A stretch of DNA of 64,000 nt from Acidobacteriota bacterium. Its GTDB lineage: Bacteria; Acidobacteriota; Holophagae; Acanthopleuribacterales; Acanthopleuribacteraceae. How positions within the stretch are numbered: position 1 is the stretch's first letter; each line of letters opens with the position of its first letter. The stretch spans positions 105,075 through 169,074 of the forward strand of contig JACJWC010000013.1 of assembly GCA_020637335.1 (NCBI GenBank). The letters run 5' to 3'. Positions 18,455-26,360 of this stretch are shown piece by piece. The position numbers were made by a program, and so were the translations under genes. A model generated the notes under the pieces. It was given only the letters and a program-made list of their open reading frames with translations, did no database searches and was not told the origin of the DNA.

Positions 18455-18478
18455 ATTAGTCAAATTAGTAAATTTTGG

Positions 18479-19474
18479 ATGGTGGCAACTTTGGCCAATA
18501 AAATCGCAGAATCGGAGGCACAATTAGGTCTCTTTCGACTCGTTCACTTTCGGGTCGACCAGGGTGAGGACCTGGATTCAGCAATTCAAAGCGTGGCTGC
18601 GACGTTGCCCCCACATCAAAGGTGGAAATTACAAGATTATCGGGACTGGCTGGTTGAAGGCAAAGAGCATTTGCCAAGCCAAGGCGTTTTCCCGCTATTG
18701 GGGACTTTGGCTATTCTGGGGGTTCGTCCTGCAAAGAGCCACTTTAGTGAATTTAGTCAGATCCTGGATCAGGTCGCCCACCTGCAATTAAAAATCTTCC
18801 GGAATTGGAAATCGTTTAAGGGTTTATTCAATTATTTGTGGATTCTGATGGCGATATCACTTGGCATTCTTTCCTTATTGGTGAATAAGTCGATTCCAGC
18901 CATCGTCGATTTTTATACCAATTCGAGAACAGAACTACCGGCCTTAACCCAATCGGCGCTATGGCTTGGAAGCCAAATGTGGGTTCTTCAACTTCTGCTC
19001 CTTTTTGCCCTGATTTTTTCCCCTATGCTCAAACGACAACTTTTTAATCGAACCTCTCGACTCCAGGCCTGGTGGCCTTCATTAATGGGATTACCTTGGT
19101 TGGGTGCGCTCATTCAAACCTACCATTGGTTGGCATTTGTGAGTATCGGCCGGTTGTTAATTGGAGACACAAATAACCCGACAAAACCGAATTTCAATAA
19201 GTTAAAAGCATGGTTTGACTTGGATCAAATGTGGTCCAAAAAACCATTCAAAATCGATCAATTGAATAATTTGGTCAGAGCGGAGCAACTGGGTTGCCTC
19301 GAACAAGAAATCTTGGCCCAATATGAGCGTGTTGAGACGGTCACTGCGGCTCAAACGGCAAGCTCATTTGAATCTTTAAAAGCCATGTTTATTGTGTTTT
19401 ATGGATTGTTCATCGGCTTCTTTATCATCATTTTTTATTTGGCAATCTTCAAAATTGCTACAACGGTTGGATGA
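18479..19474 (+). CDS. Divergent GspF/PilC-like inner-membrane pilus assembly protein
   Basis: A 331-residue protein with the GspF/PilC layout. A helical cytoplasmic domain (about residues 10-115) is followed by a transmembrane helix (about 120-141). Next comes a stretch IPAIVDFYTNSRTELPALTQ with the family's Pro, Phe-Tyr and LP-T spacing. A second helix (about 165-182), a second short cytoplasmic domain beginning LPWLGALIQTY, and a C-terminal helix (about 302-326) complete it. It is shorter than the usual ~400 residues because the second helical domain is reduced. Its stop overlaps the region leading into a prepilin gene, so it is likely the platform protein of a small pilus or secretion-like machine. 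No ATPase or secretin gene is in the window. No good SD precedes the ATG. Confidence 0.7.
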   Translation: MVATLANKIAESEAQLGLFRLVHFRVDQGEDLDSAIQSVAATLPPHQRWKLQDYRDWLVEGKEHLPSQGVFPLLGTLAILGVRPAKSHFSEFSQILDQVAHLQLKIFRNWKSFKGLFNYLWILMAISLGILSLLVNKSIPAIVDFYTNSRTELPALTQSALWLGSQMWVLQLLLLFALIFSPMLKRQLFNRTSRLQAWWPSLMGLPWLGALIQTYHWLAFVSIGRLLIGDTNNPTKPNFNKLKAWFDLDQMWSKKPFKIDQLNNLVRAEQLGCLEQEILAQYERVETVTAAQTASSFESLKAMFIVFYGLFIGFFIIIFYLAIFKIATTVG

Positions 19475-19482
19475 GGTGTCAC

Positions 19483-19986
19483 ATGCGCAAATTTCAAGGA
19501 TTTTCTCTGGTGGAATTGATGGTCGTTATTGCGATTATAGCGACCTTGGCTTCCATCTCGCTGCCGCTTTATGGCGATTTTGTGACACGCGCTCAGGTGA
19601 CGGAAAGTTTGAGTCTGGTTAATGATTTAAAGAGTTATGTCAAAGATTTTCATCGCCACACAGGACAATTTCCAAAAACGAACGCAGAAGCTGGGGTTCC
19701 CGAACCCAATAAATTGATAGGCATTTATGTGACCCAGATTGAGTTAGAAAACGGTGCCTTTCATATCCAATTCGGAAACCGGGCCCATAAAGCGTTACAG
19801 GGCAAAATTTTGACCATTCAACCGGTCATCGTCCCCGATAGTCCCATGAGCCCGTTCTCTTGGACGGGTGGTTTCGCCGATCCGCCTTCCGGAATGATTT
19901 CTGTCGGTGAAAACCGAACTGATATAGATGAGAAATTATTGCCCTACATTATGCGCAACCCCAGAAAGGATTCTTCAACCAATTAA
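19483..19986 (+). CDS. Type IV prepilin / pseudopilin
   Basis: The ATG at 19483 is chosen because GAGGTG lies five bases upstream and it gives a classical 6-residue class III leader (MRKFQG) before F-SLVELMVVIAIIATLASISL, with Glu at +5 of the mature protein. An ATG four codons earlier overlaps the previous stop. The 167-residue product has the expected long N-terminal helix, then a globular part with a GNRAH-type loop and a late FSWTGGFADPPSGM segment, but no disulfide-forming Cys pair. It would be cleaved by a prepilin peptidase and polymerised on the inner-membrane platform. Coupling to the GspF-like gene just upstream supports a dedicated pair. Whether it is a major pilin or a pseudopilin is not decidable. 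Confidence 0.88.
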   Translation: MRKFQGFSLVELMVVIAIIATLASISLPLYGDFVTRAQVTESLSLVNDLKSYVKDFHRHTGQFPKTNAEAGVPEPNKLIGIYVTQIELENGAFHIQFGNRAHKALQGKILTIQPVIVPDSPMSPFSWTGGFADPPSGMISVGENRTDIDEKLLPYIMRNPRKDSSTN

Positions 19987-20107
19987 CACAACGAATAAAA
20001 GAGGTCAGTCTGTTCTCTCGCCTTGTGGTTTTTAGGAAAGTGCAGGTATTGGCTTGCGGCCAGCCTTGTTTGCTTAACCAACATCATTATTTAGGGTCGG
20101 GTTGTAC

Positions 20108-21115
20108 ATGATTTTCTTTGGGCTGATGTTGGGTGATTTTTTTTCGTATTTTCCAGTGGATCACTTGATCCGCCTGGAGGTCACAGACGATTCTTATCTT
20201 GGTTCCATTCGGGATGTTGCTTTCTACGAAGGTGGCATCGCTGTCTTGGATGATTTTGACCATTTACCGGTCCTATTTGATCCGACTGGCCGATTTTTGC
20301 GTGTGCTTGGCGCCAAGGGGCGCGGACCTTTTGAGGTGATCAATTGCGCGGAAATCGAACCGTGTTGGGGCGGATCGCACTTGGCGGTGGTTGACCGAAT
20401 AGCTCTGAAAATCGTCGTATTTGACGCCAAGGGCAAACCCGTTTTCGAAACGCCTGTTGGGTTTCCAGTGCCGACGACGGCTTTGTTTTGGCCCAGGCAA
20501 AATGAACTGGTGATGGCTGATTATTTCCCCGATGATCAGAAATACATGGTCGCCCGATTTAATCCACTGATTCAAAACCAGCCCGCTCAAGGACTGATCG
20601 ATTATCCGCCTGAAATGACCCATTGGCATGGTGGCGTTCCGGTTTATAAGGGCATTTTTCAGTTGGATGATCGCTTATGGGTTTCAGATCTCTTTCATTC
20701 CTCTGTGTTGGTATTGGATCGGGACTATCAACAGCACCATCAAATCAGCTTGCCCAAAGACGACTTTTTCCAGATTGAGGACCTGGCCAGTCATATCAAC
20801 GATGCCCAATTTCCCTTTGAAAAAAACGTAATTTGGGGCGTGTGGGGACTGGGCAAGCTGGCGGTAGTTGAGTTTACCCATGGCGCTTATGTCTATGACA
20901 CCACGACGTTTCAGGCATTAGACCGATTGACCTTGCCGATGGGAAAAGCCGTATTTTGTGACGATCAGAAGGTCGTCCACGTATTGCAAACTTCGGATGT
21001 GCCAATTGATTATTGGAAGCGTTACCCAGCCGAGTATGCTTTGCTCCAAGCCATGGCCATCAGCGAGGAGGACAACCACTGCCTGCGCGTCTCAATGGGC
21101 CCCAAAGCCCCATAA
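20108..21115 (+). CDS. Six-bladed beta-propeller-like exported protein
   Basis: A 335-residue protein starting at ATG 20108; a TTG two codons earlier is an alternative. It begins with a short hydrophobic segment, then repeating beta-blade units in which Leu-Asp-Asp or Val-Asp-Arg turns recur (GIAVLDDFDHLPVLFDPTGR, LAVVDRIALKIVVFDAKGK, LWVSDLFHSSVLVLDRDY). This is typical of the six-bladed beta-propeller (NHL/TolB-like) family. The sequence FLRVLGAKGRGPFE is a strong example of the usual blade turn in that group. No catalytic residues are evident. Such proteins bind ligands or partners at the cell surface or periplasm. It stands alone after the pilin gene, with about 120 nt between. Confidence 0.65.
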   Translation: MIFFGLMLGDFFSYFPVDHLIRLEVTDDSYLGSIRDVAFYEGGIAVLDDFDHLPVLFDPTGRFLRVLGAKGRGPFEVINCAEIEPCWGGSHLAVVDRIALKIVVFDAKGKPVFETPVGFPVPTTALFWPRQNELVMADYFPDDQKYMVARFNPLIQNQPAQGLIDYPPEMTHWHGGVPVYKGIFQLDDRLWVSDLFHSSVLVLDRDYQQHHQISLPKDDFFQIEDLASHINDAQFPFEKNVIWGVWGLGKLAVVEFTHGAYVYDTTTFQALDRLTLPMGKAVFCDDQKVVHVLQTSDVPIDYWKRYPAEYALLQAMAISEEDNHCLRVSMGPKAP

Positions 21116-21314
21116 GCCTTCCTCACGCCCAGCCCCAAAAAATGTGGCCCGGGTTGTTTTTCCCGGGGAGACGGCCTTTAGATTAAACTTGGTAAAATGA
21201 GTTGTTTGAGTGATATGGCCAAAAACTATTCGCGCCTGGGATTTACGTTTTGCCGAAATCCTTCCTGTCGGGTTGGCTTCAATCGCTCATTTTCTTGGTT
21301 TTTCCAGCTCTGGA

Positions 21315-22406
21315 TTAGAGGGTTGGATTGAGAAAAACTGGCAGGCGTTTGCGGCCCCAATCTGCTTTTTTTGAGGCCCAGTGGCCTGGAATTGGGGTTG
21401 AACAGGATTGACAGTGCCCGGTTTCATCCAGGTGGTACAGCCCAAGCTGGTACCAGTCCCGTTCAATTAACAGCGATTGGCAATTGGGGCAGTAGGTACT
21501 CGATGCCGACCGGTCGTGGACATTGCCGACATAAACAAAATGCAGGCCTTTGCTCAAAGCGATCTGACGTGCGCGCAGCAAGGTGGCATGTGGGGTCGCG
21601 GGACGATCCATCAGTTTATAGTCCGGATGGAAGGCCGAAAAGTGCAGGGGCACATGAGGGCCTAAATGTTCGGCAATCCACTCTGCCATCGCGTGCAGCT
21701 CCGAATCTGAATCGTTTTCGCCTGGAATCAGCAATGTGGTGATTTCAAGCCACACTTCTGTCTCCTTAGCGATGTATTCCAGGGTATCGAGTACCGGCTG
21801 CAGGTGGCTGGACGTCAACTTGCGATAGAAGCGCTCGCTAAATGCTTTTAGGTCAATGTTGGCCGCATCCATAGCTTTGTAAAACTCGGGCCGGGCCTGA
21901 TCCGTGATGTAACCGGCACTCACCGCAATGGTCGAAAGCCTGTGTTCGCGACAGGCTGCAGCGGTATCAACCGCGTATTCCAAAAAGATGACCGGATCGT
22001 TATAGGTGAAGGCAACAGCCTTGCACCCCAATTGGGCAGCACTTTCCGCAATCCGCTCAGGGCTGGCAAAGTCGGCTAATCGGTCCATGTCCCGCGCTTT
22101 AGAGATGTCCCAGTTCTGGCAGAATTTACAGCCCAAATTGCAGCCTGCCGTGCCAAAGCTGAACACGGCATGTCCGGGGTAAAAATGGTTAAGCGGTTTT
22201 TTCTCAATGGGATCGACGCAAAAGCCGCTGCTGCGCCCGTAACTGGTTAACATCATTTGACCAGCAACGTTCTGGCGGATGTAGCAGAACCCGCGCTGAC
22301 CGGGCCCCATGCGACAGTGGCGGGGACACAGTTGACACAGCACGTGTTGATCTGCCTCGGCCTGCCAATAACGGCCCGGATGATGGTAAATCCGCTCATT
22401 CCGCAT
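21315..22406 (-). CDS. amrS: AmmeMemoRadiSam system radical SAM enzyme
   Basis: The start is ATG 22406, seven bases after GAGGTGG and overlapping the stop of the upstream AMMECR1 gene by 11 bases; a longer frame lies wholly inside that gene. The 363-residue product has an N-terminal Cys cluster (CQLCPRHCRMG), then the radical-SAM CxxxCxxC motif (AGCNLGCKFCQNWDIS). A GlyGlu-type SAM region (TYNDPVIFLEY) and a C-terminal zinc-ribbon-like pair of CxxC motifs (YCPNC and CQSC) follow. This matches the radical SAM member of the AmmeMemoRadiSam triad, whose reaction is not established. The complete triad lies in one overlapping operon here (Memo, AMMECR1, radical SAM), so a joint role is very likely. 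Confidence 0.93.
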   Translation of the reverse strand: MRNERIYHHPGRYWQAEADQHVLCQLCPRHCRMGPGQRGFCYIRQNVAGQMMLTSYGRSSGFCVDPIEKKPLNHFYPGHAVFSFGTAGCNLGCKFCQNWDISKARDMDRLADFASPERIAESAAQLGCKAVAFTYNDPVIFLEYAVDTAAACREHRLSTIAVSAGYITDQARPEFYKAMDAANIDLKAFSERFYRKLTSSHLQPVLDTLEYIAKETEVWLEITTLLIPGENDSDSELHAMAEWIAEHLGPHVPLHFSAFHPDYKLMDRPATPHATLLRARQIALSKGLHFVYVGNVHDRSASSTYCPNCQSLLIERDWYQLGLYHLDETGHCQSCSTPIPGHWASKKADWGRKRLPVFLNPTL

Positions 22407-22899
22407 GCTTGACCACCTCGAATCTCCACAGTTGAACGGGTTCATAGGGATCCAATCCGGCCTTGCGGCGGGCGATGGCAATCTGTTGCTCGGCCGTATC
22501 AATGCCATCTAAAGCCGGCAATAAAACGCCGCGACGCCCACGTGCCTCAACGACCACACCGTATCGCCAGGGACTGAGGTATTCGGGATCTGGGATTGTC
22601 TCGGGTGGCTTTAATTCGCTGACTTCAATGGTCAAGTCATCCAATTCTTGGACTGAAACGGGCTCAAAGCGCGGGTCCCGGGTTGCGGCGGCAATCGCGT
22701 TTTCGCGCACTTCCAAAAGAAAATCGCTCTGTTGAGGTTCAATTGTGCCTATACAGCCGCGTAAATCTCCCGAGTCCCGTTCGTGAAGCGAAACAAAACA
22801 GCCAGCTCGGTAATGAGCGCGATCAATCAACTTAAATTTCTCGTGCGCTTGAACCCACTTGCGAATGGTCATTTCTGCCAGGGCAGCCGGATTTAACAT
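22396..22899 (-). CDS. amrA: AmmeMemoRadiSam system protein A (AMMECR1 domain)
   Basis: A 167-residue single-domain AMMECR1 protein. The family hallmark LRGCIGT lies near residues 47-53, preceded by GCFVSLHERDSGDL and followed by ENAIAAATRDPRFEPV and LTIEVSEL. The length is normal for the bacterial and archaeal family. It overlaps the Memo gene by seven bases and the radical SAM gene by eleven, in the order Memo, AMMECR1, radical SAM. The human homologue is linked to a contiguous gene syndrome, but the molecular function is unresolved. The conserved Cys in RGCIG is often proposed as an active or modified residue. Assignment of the family is firm, function is not. Confidence 0.95.
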   Translation of the reverse strand: MLNPAALAEMTIRKWVQAHEKFKLIDRAHYRAGCFVSLHERDSGDLRGCIGTIEPQQSDFLLEVRENAIAAATRDPRFEPVSVQELDDLTIEVSELKPPETIPDPEYLSPWRYGVVVEARGRRGVLLPALDGIDTAEQQIAIARRKAGLDPYEPVQLWRFEVVKHAE

Positions 22900-23681
22900 G
22901 GGTCCTCCTTGTAAAAGCAGGCGACCGAATAACCGACCCCGAATGGACCTTCATAACTCAACAAACGGTGATTGTGTTTGGCGTAATGACTGGCTTGCCA
23001 GATAACGCGGCAACTGGCGACCACATCCTGACATGCAGATTCCTGCAAGGGCTTGGGTAAATGTGCGGCCTGTTCAAATTGACCTAACTGAATTAGCTGG
23101 CTGAATTGTTGGTCAAATTCTCGGCCAACTGGGTCGAATCCTGAAGGCGCGCCGGGTTTGAGACAGTGGCTCATGTCGCCACTGGCTAGGAGGGCCACCT
23201 TGCGATCATCATAGGTCAAGACATGAGCGATTTGATCGCCAACCCATTCGAGATAGTGATCCTCACGCCAGGGTAATCCGAGCACAAAAGTGGGTCCTTG
23301 CCAACCGGCCTCCTGGAAGAACCAGAGTGGAACGGTTGCGCCGTGATCGAGCGGCGCATGCAGGGCTTGAAGTTCGGGAATTCGGGCTTGGAGGTGGCGG
23401 CCCATGGTCACGTCATTGATCAGCGAGACTTCGCTGTCCGGTGCGCCAAACGCGCTGAAATCGCCTTCCAGCAGGGTCGTGTCGTAAAAGGCCAGACCGC
23501 TGTGTGGGCGCGGGGTGTGCGGGGAAACGAGAATGAGGAGTTCGGGTTGGGTTTGAATCATATCCTGAGCCAGATCGGCCATGGCGGCAATGGTCTGATT
23601 GGCCTCACGGGCCCGCAAACCGCCCACGCCATCCACGATAATTGGCGGATGGGGTGCTAGACCTGACCAACACACAACCAT
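22893..23681 (-). CDS. amrB: AmmeMemoRadiSam system protein B (Memo family)
   Basis: A 262-residue Memo-like protein, structurally related to class III extradiol dioxygenases (LigB fold). Visible conserved segments are the early APHPPIIV with its His, LILVSPHTPRPHSGLAFYD, LDHGATVPLWF (second His position), LASGDMSHCLKPGAPSGFDP and GPFGVGYSVACF. These place His and acidic residues where a metal or copper site is known in Memo proteins. It starts at ATG 23681 and leads the three-gene operon. The enzymatic role in bacteria is unproven, and the family is often paired with radical SAM and AMMECR1 partners exactly as here. No upstream regulator was identified. Confidence 0.93.
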   Translation of the reverse strand: MVVCWSGLAPHPPIIVDGVGGLRAREANQTIAAMADLAQDMIQTQPELLILVSPHTPRPHSGLAFYDTTLLEGDFSAFGAPDSEVSLINDVTMGRHLQARIPELQALHAPLDHGATVPLWFFQEAGWQGPTFVLGLPWREDHYLEWVGDQIAHVLTYDDRKVALLASGDMSHCLKPGAPSGFDPVGREFDQQFSQLIQLGQFEQAAHLPKPLQESACQDVVASCRVIWQASHYAKHNHRLLSYEGPFGVGYSVACFYKEDPC

Positions 23682-24130
23682 AAGTCACCCCCGCACCCAC
23701 AATCTAAGTCCCCTCCCTCAAACTTGCCAGTGCGCTCAAGGGTCAGCTGGAACCACTTGGCTAATCCGCAGCGGAGGGATTACACGGTGGTTGGCTCGAC
23801 CTGGTCTTATCAGGGTTAAAAGGGGTAGGCTTTGAGCGAAAAAGCTGGAGGGACGTATTTGGGCGTCCAGGTCTGGGCACTTCGCACCGATACCCTCCGA
23901 ATAACTTATTCCTTGAACATAATTGCGTGCCAACCAGCGGTTCAACCGCTGAACGCACCTCTTTCTGGATCGCGCTTTCAGCGCTTCCCGAAATGTGTCG
24001 GCCGATACCTAGGGTTGCGGGGGATCGAATCGTTCCTCATCGATCCGCCCTCCACCCTAGGCTGGACTGCTTCAGGCCTTCAGCCGTGTGACTCGGAGCT
24101 GTGGAAACGGCTTCAGATGATTAAGTTATT
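23682..24130. other. Structured intergenic region upstream of the group II intron
   Basis: About 450 nt without a coding frame that has an RBS. It contains several palindromes: CAGCGGT/ACCGCTG (about 23936-23952), GCGC-TTTCA-GCGC (about 23973-23985), and a long imperfect hairpin described separately. A GCTTCAGGCCTTCAGCC unit lies near 24070. It looks like dispersed non-coding repeats into which the intron was inserted. Confidence 0.45.
24008..24061. repeat. Long imperfect palindrome, CCTAGGGT arms
   Basis: Arms CCTAGGGT (24008-24015) and ACCCTAGG (24054-24061) pair over 8 bp. Inside them GGATCGA (24022-24028) pairs with TCGATCC (24040-24046). The arms differ by one base pair from the palindrome at 13757-13789, suggesting one dispersed family. 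Confidence 0.6.
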
Positions 24131-24703
24131 GTGTGGATGATCTACGCGTTAGCTTATCAGAAGATTGGTGTTCCGTCACCTAATCCTACCAACACAGGCA
24201 TCGGGAGTAATTCCTTTGTCTGAAGCTGTTGGGACAATGTAGCCCTCGGTCGATTGACCGGAAGGCCTTGGGCCAACGCTGCTAATGCCAAGGCGGCTGG
24301 GAGCTAGGATCAGATCCTATGGTTAACACATGTGAATCTCGTTCTGCGTCGTTAGCCTGAAGGAGTCGAAGGCATTACATAGGCTCCCTTGGATGGCGGT
24401 GAATTGGGCAGACTGTTCCCAATTCCACGGACACGCGCAAGCACCATCCCGGCGTTAGAGAGGAACCTAAGGGATCAACTTAGGCGTTTCCACGGAACCG
24501 AAGTAACCCCGTATCGTTCCAGCGGGTCTGGTAGGGCGATCGTAAGGTCAACCGACGGCGATGCGGGTCAGAGAGGTTGGAAGAAGCGAATGCCGTCCTG
24601 TAATGGGGCGGATAGGGCTATACCCATTGCGCAAGCAAGCTGACGTCCAACTGGTGACAGATTGCGAGAGAACTTGAATTACCGAACTCAGGAGGACAAG
24701 CAA

Positions 24704-26248
24704 ATGACTCGGACTCATAGGGAGATCCCTGGTGCGGCCTCAACCGCTAAATTACGGTGGACAGCCATTAACTGGCGACACTGTGAAGCAACGGTTCTTC
24801 GGCTTCAAATGCGTATCGCAAAGGCAGTGCAAAGTAAACGTTGGGGCCGCGTACAGGCGCTCCAGCATCTCCTGATCACGTCACATTCCGCACGGCTCCT
24901 GGCCGTTCGGTCCGTGACAACCAGTAAAGGGAAACGTACGCCAGGTATTGATGGTGTGGTTTGGCGAACGGCGCAAGCCAAACTCCAAGCCACACAAACA
25001 TTGCGCAGCCGGGGCTACAAGAGTAGTCCTCTGCGGCGCGTCCTCATTCGAAAATCCAACGGAAAGATGCGCCCTTTGGGGATTCCGACCATGCGCGATC
25101 GGGCCATGCAAGCCCTCCACGCCATGGCGCTTATCCCCATCGCCGAGGTCCAAGCCGATATCCATTCCTATGGTTTCAGACCCCACCGCAGTGTGGCCGA
25201 TGCCATCAAGCAATGTCATATCGTCCTCTCTCGGAGAAACTGCGCACCCTGGATCCTCGAAGGAGATATCAAAGCCTGCTTCGACACGATTGACCATCCG
25301 TGGCTCAAAGCGCATATCCCCATGGATAAACGCATTCTCCACCAATGGCTCAAAGCCGGTTTTATGGAAAAAGGCGCTCTCTTCCCTACGGATGAGGGTA
25401 CGCCTCAAGGCGGGGTGATCTCTCCCCTTCTGGCCAACATGGTTCTCGACGGACTCCAGGAGACCGTCGCCCGTGTTGCACCAAGAGGGTCTAAGGTGAA
25501 CTTCGTCCGTTACGCGGACGACTTCATCTGTACAGCTAAAGATCCCACCCTCCTGAAGGACACCATTCAACCTGCCATTGCCTCGTTCTTGGCTGAACGT
25601 GGACTCACCCTCTCCGAGGAAAAGACCCACATCACCCACATCGAGGATGGCTTTGACTTTCTTGGTTTCAACTTGAGGAAATACAACGGAAAACTTCTCT
25701 CTAAACCTGCAAAGGTCAAGATTCAAGCGTTTCGGCGAAAACTCAAGGAATGCTGCAGGCAACTGCGGTACAAGCCCACCCATCTCGTGATCGCAGCCCT
25801 TAATCGGAAGCTGCGGGGCTGGGGCAACTTCTACCGCCACTCCTGCGCCAAGAAAATCTTTGGCTCAATCGACCACACCCTTTTCCAAATGATTTGGCGT
25901 GAGCTCAAGCACAGGCACCCTCAGAAATCCGCAACTTGGAATAAGGCTCAGTATTTTACCAGAGTCGGCTCCCGGGACTGGATCCTGACAGGTCTGGAAC
26001 GCAAAGGCCAGCAGGTAAGAAGACACTTTCTTCTCCCACTGAACCGCGTACCTATCCTGCGCCACATCAAAATCAAAGGAGTTGCTCACCCCTTTGACTC
26101 AGATTTCAGATTCTATCTCAAAAAGCGGAAGATCATTCTTCAAGCCTTACGAGCCCGGCTGAAATCGAAGCTCACAACCACTTCAGCTTGGTACCCAGTC
26201 AAAGGGGCCAGTTCAGGAAACCGCCTGCCGGGTCATCACCCTCGATGA
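24704..26248 (+). CDS. ltrA: Group II intron-encoded reverse transcriptase/maturase (no recognisable HNH domain)
   Basis: The start is ATG 24704, eight bases after AGGAGG; the frame is open further upstream only to a TTG. The 514-residue protein carries all reverse transcriptase blocks: TPGIDG, SNGKMRPLGIPTMRDRAMQ, SYGFRPHRS, DIKACFDTIDH, GTPQGGVISPLLANM and the catalytic YADD (about residues 270-273). A maturase X domain follows (ALNRKLRGWGNFYRH). It promotes intron splicing and retrohoming. Related chloroplast-like intron proteins usually end in a D domain and an HNH endonuclease with CxxC and HH motifs. Here the tail stops soon after HPFDSDFRFYL and only a YPVKG and an HHPR remnant can be imagined, so the endonuclease appears lost. 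Confidence 0.93.
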   Translation: MTRTHREIPGAASTAKLRWTAINWRHCEATVLRLQMRIAKAVQSKRWGRVQALQHLLITSHSARLLAVRSVTTSKGKRTPGIDGVVWRTAQAKLQATQTLRSRGYKSSPLRRVLIRKSNGKMRPLGIPTMRDRAMQALHAMALIPIAEVQADIHSYGFRPHRSVADAIKQCHIVLSRRNCAPWILEGDIKACFDTIDHPWLKAHIPMDKRILHQWLKAGFMEKGALFPTDEGTPQGGVISPLLANMVLDGLQETVARVAPRGSKVNFVRYADDFICTAKDPTLLKDTIQPAIASFLAERGLTLSEEKTHITHIEDGFDFLGFNLRKYNGKLLSKPAKVKIQAFRRKLKECCRQLRYKPTHLVIAALNRKLRGWGNFYRHSCAKKIFGSIDHTLFQMIWRELKHRHPQKSATWNKAQYFTRVGSRDWILTGLERKGQQVRRHFLLPLNRVPILRHIKIKGVAHPFDSDFRFYLKKRKIILQALRARLKSKLTTTSAWYPVKGASSGNRLPGHHPR

Positions 26249-26262
26249 CCTTACTGTTGCTT

Positions 26263-26296
26263 GAGCCGTATGAAGGGAAACTTTCACGTACGGTTC
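26263..26296 (+). other. Group II intron domain V
   Basis: A 34-nt hairpin with the family's consensus, opening GAGCCGTATG and closing CACGTACGGTTC around a GAAA loop. The catalytic AGC triad is at 26264-26266. It defines the intron 3' region. Confidence 0.92.
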
Positions 26297-26360
26297 TTAG
26301 GGGGAGATGGAGCCGCAAGGCTCCATCCCTACCCGATTGACTCTGATTAAAGTCGCTGGA

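Larger units (their letters stand above)
24131..26337 (+). mobile_element. Group II intron (chloroplast-like class), with encoded reverse transcriptase
   Basis: A retroelement of about 2.2 kb lying between the Memo gene and an M14 peptidase, on the strand opposite to both. The 3' end is firm: a canonical domain V hairpin (26263-26296) is followed by domain VI with a GCAA-capped stem and a bulged A (26331) seven bases from a CCGAT end at about 26337. The 5' end is tentatively GTGTG at 24131, which fits the GUGYG rule and leaves about 570 nt of structured RNA before the protein. A GTGCG at 23727 is a weaker alternative. A possible EBS1 (AGTAAC, 24502-24507) could pair with the bases before 24131 (GTTATT) with one wobble. 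Confidence 0.82.

Noticed and set aside
21148..21167. CCCGGG-N8-CCCGGG stem as a terminator of the propeller gene
   Set aside because: Only 6 bp and no following U-run; too weak to annotate.
23727..23740. GTGCG as intron 5' end
   Set aside because: It would make the non-coding 5' part nearly 1 kb and include unrelated palindromes. GTGTG at 24131 gives a normal length and a possible EBS1 pairing.
24881..25840. A 319-codon minus-strand frame opposite the intron reverse transcriptase
   Set aside because: It is antisense to a clear reverse transcriptase with intact motifs and has no RBS or recognisable domain.
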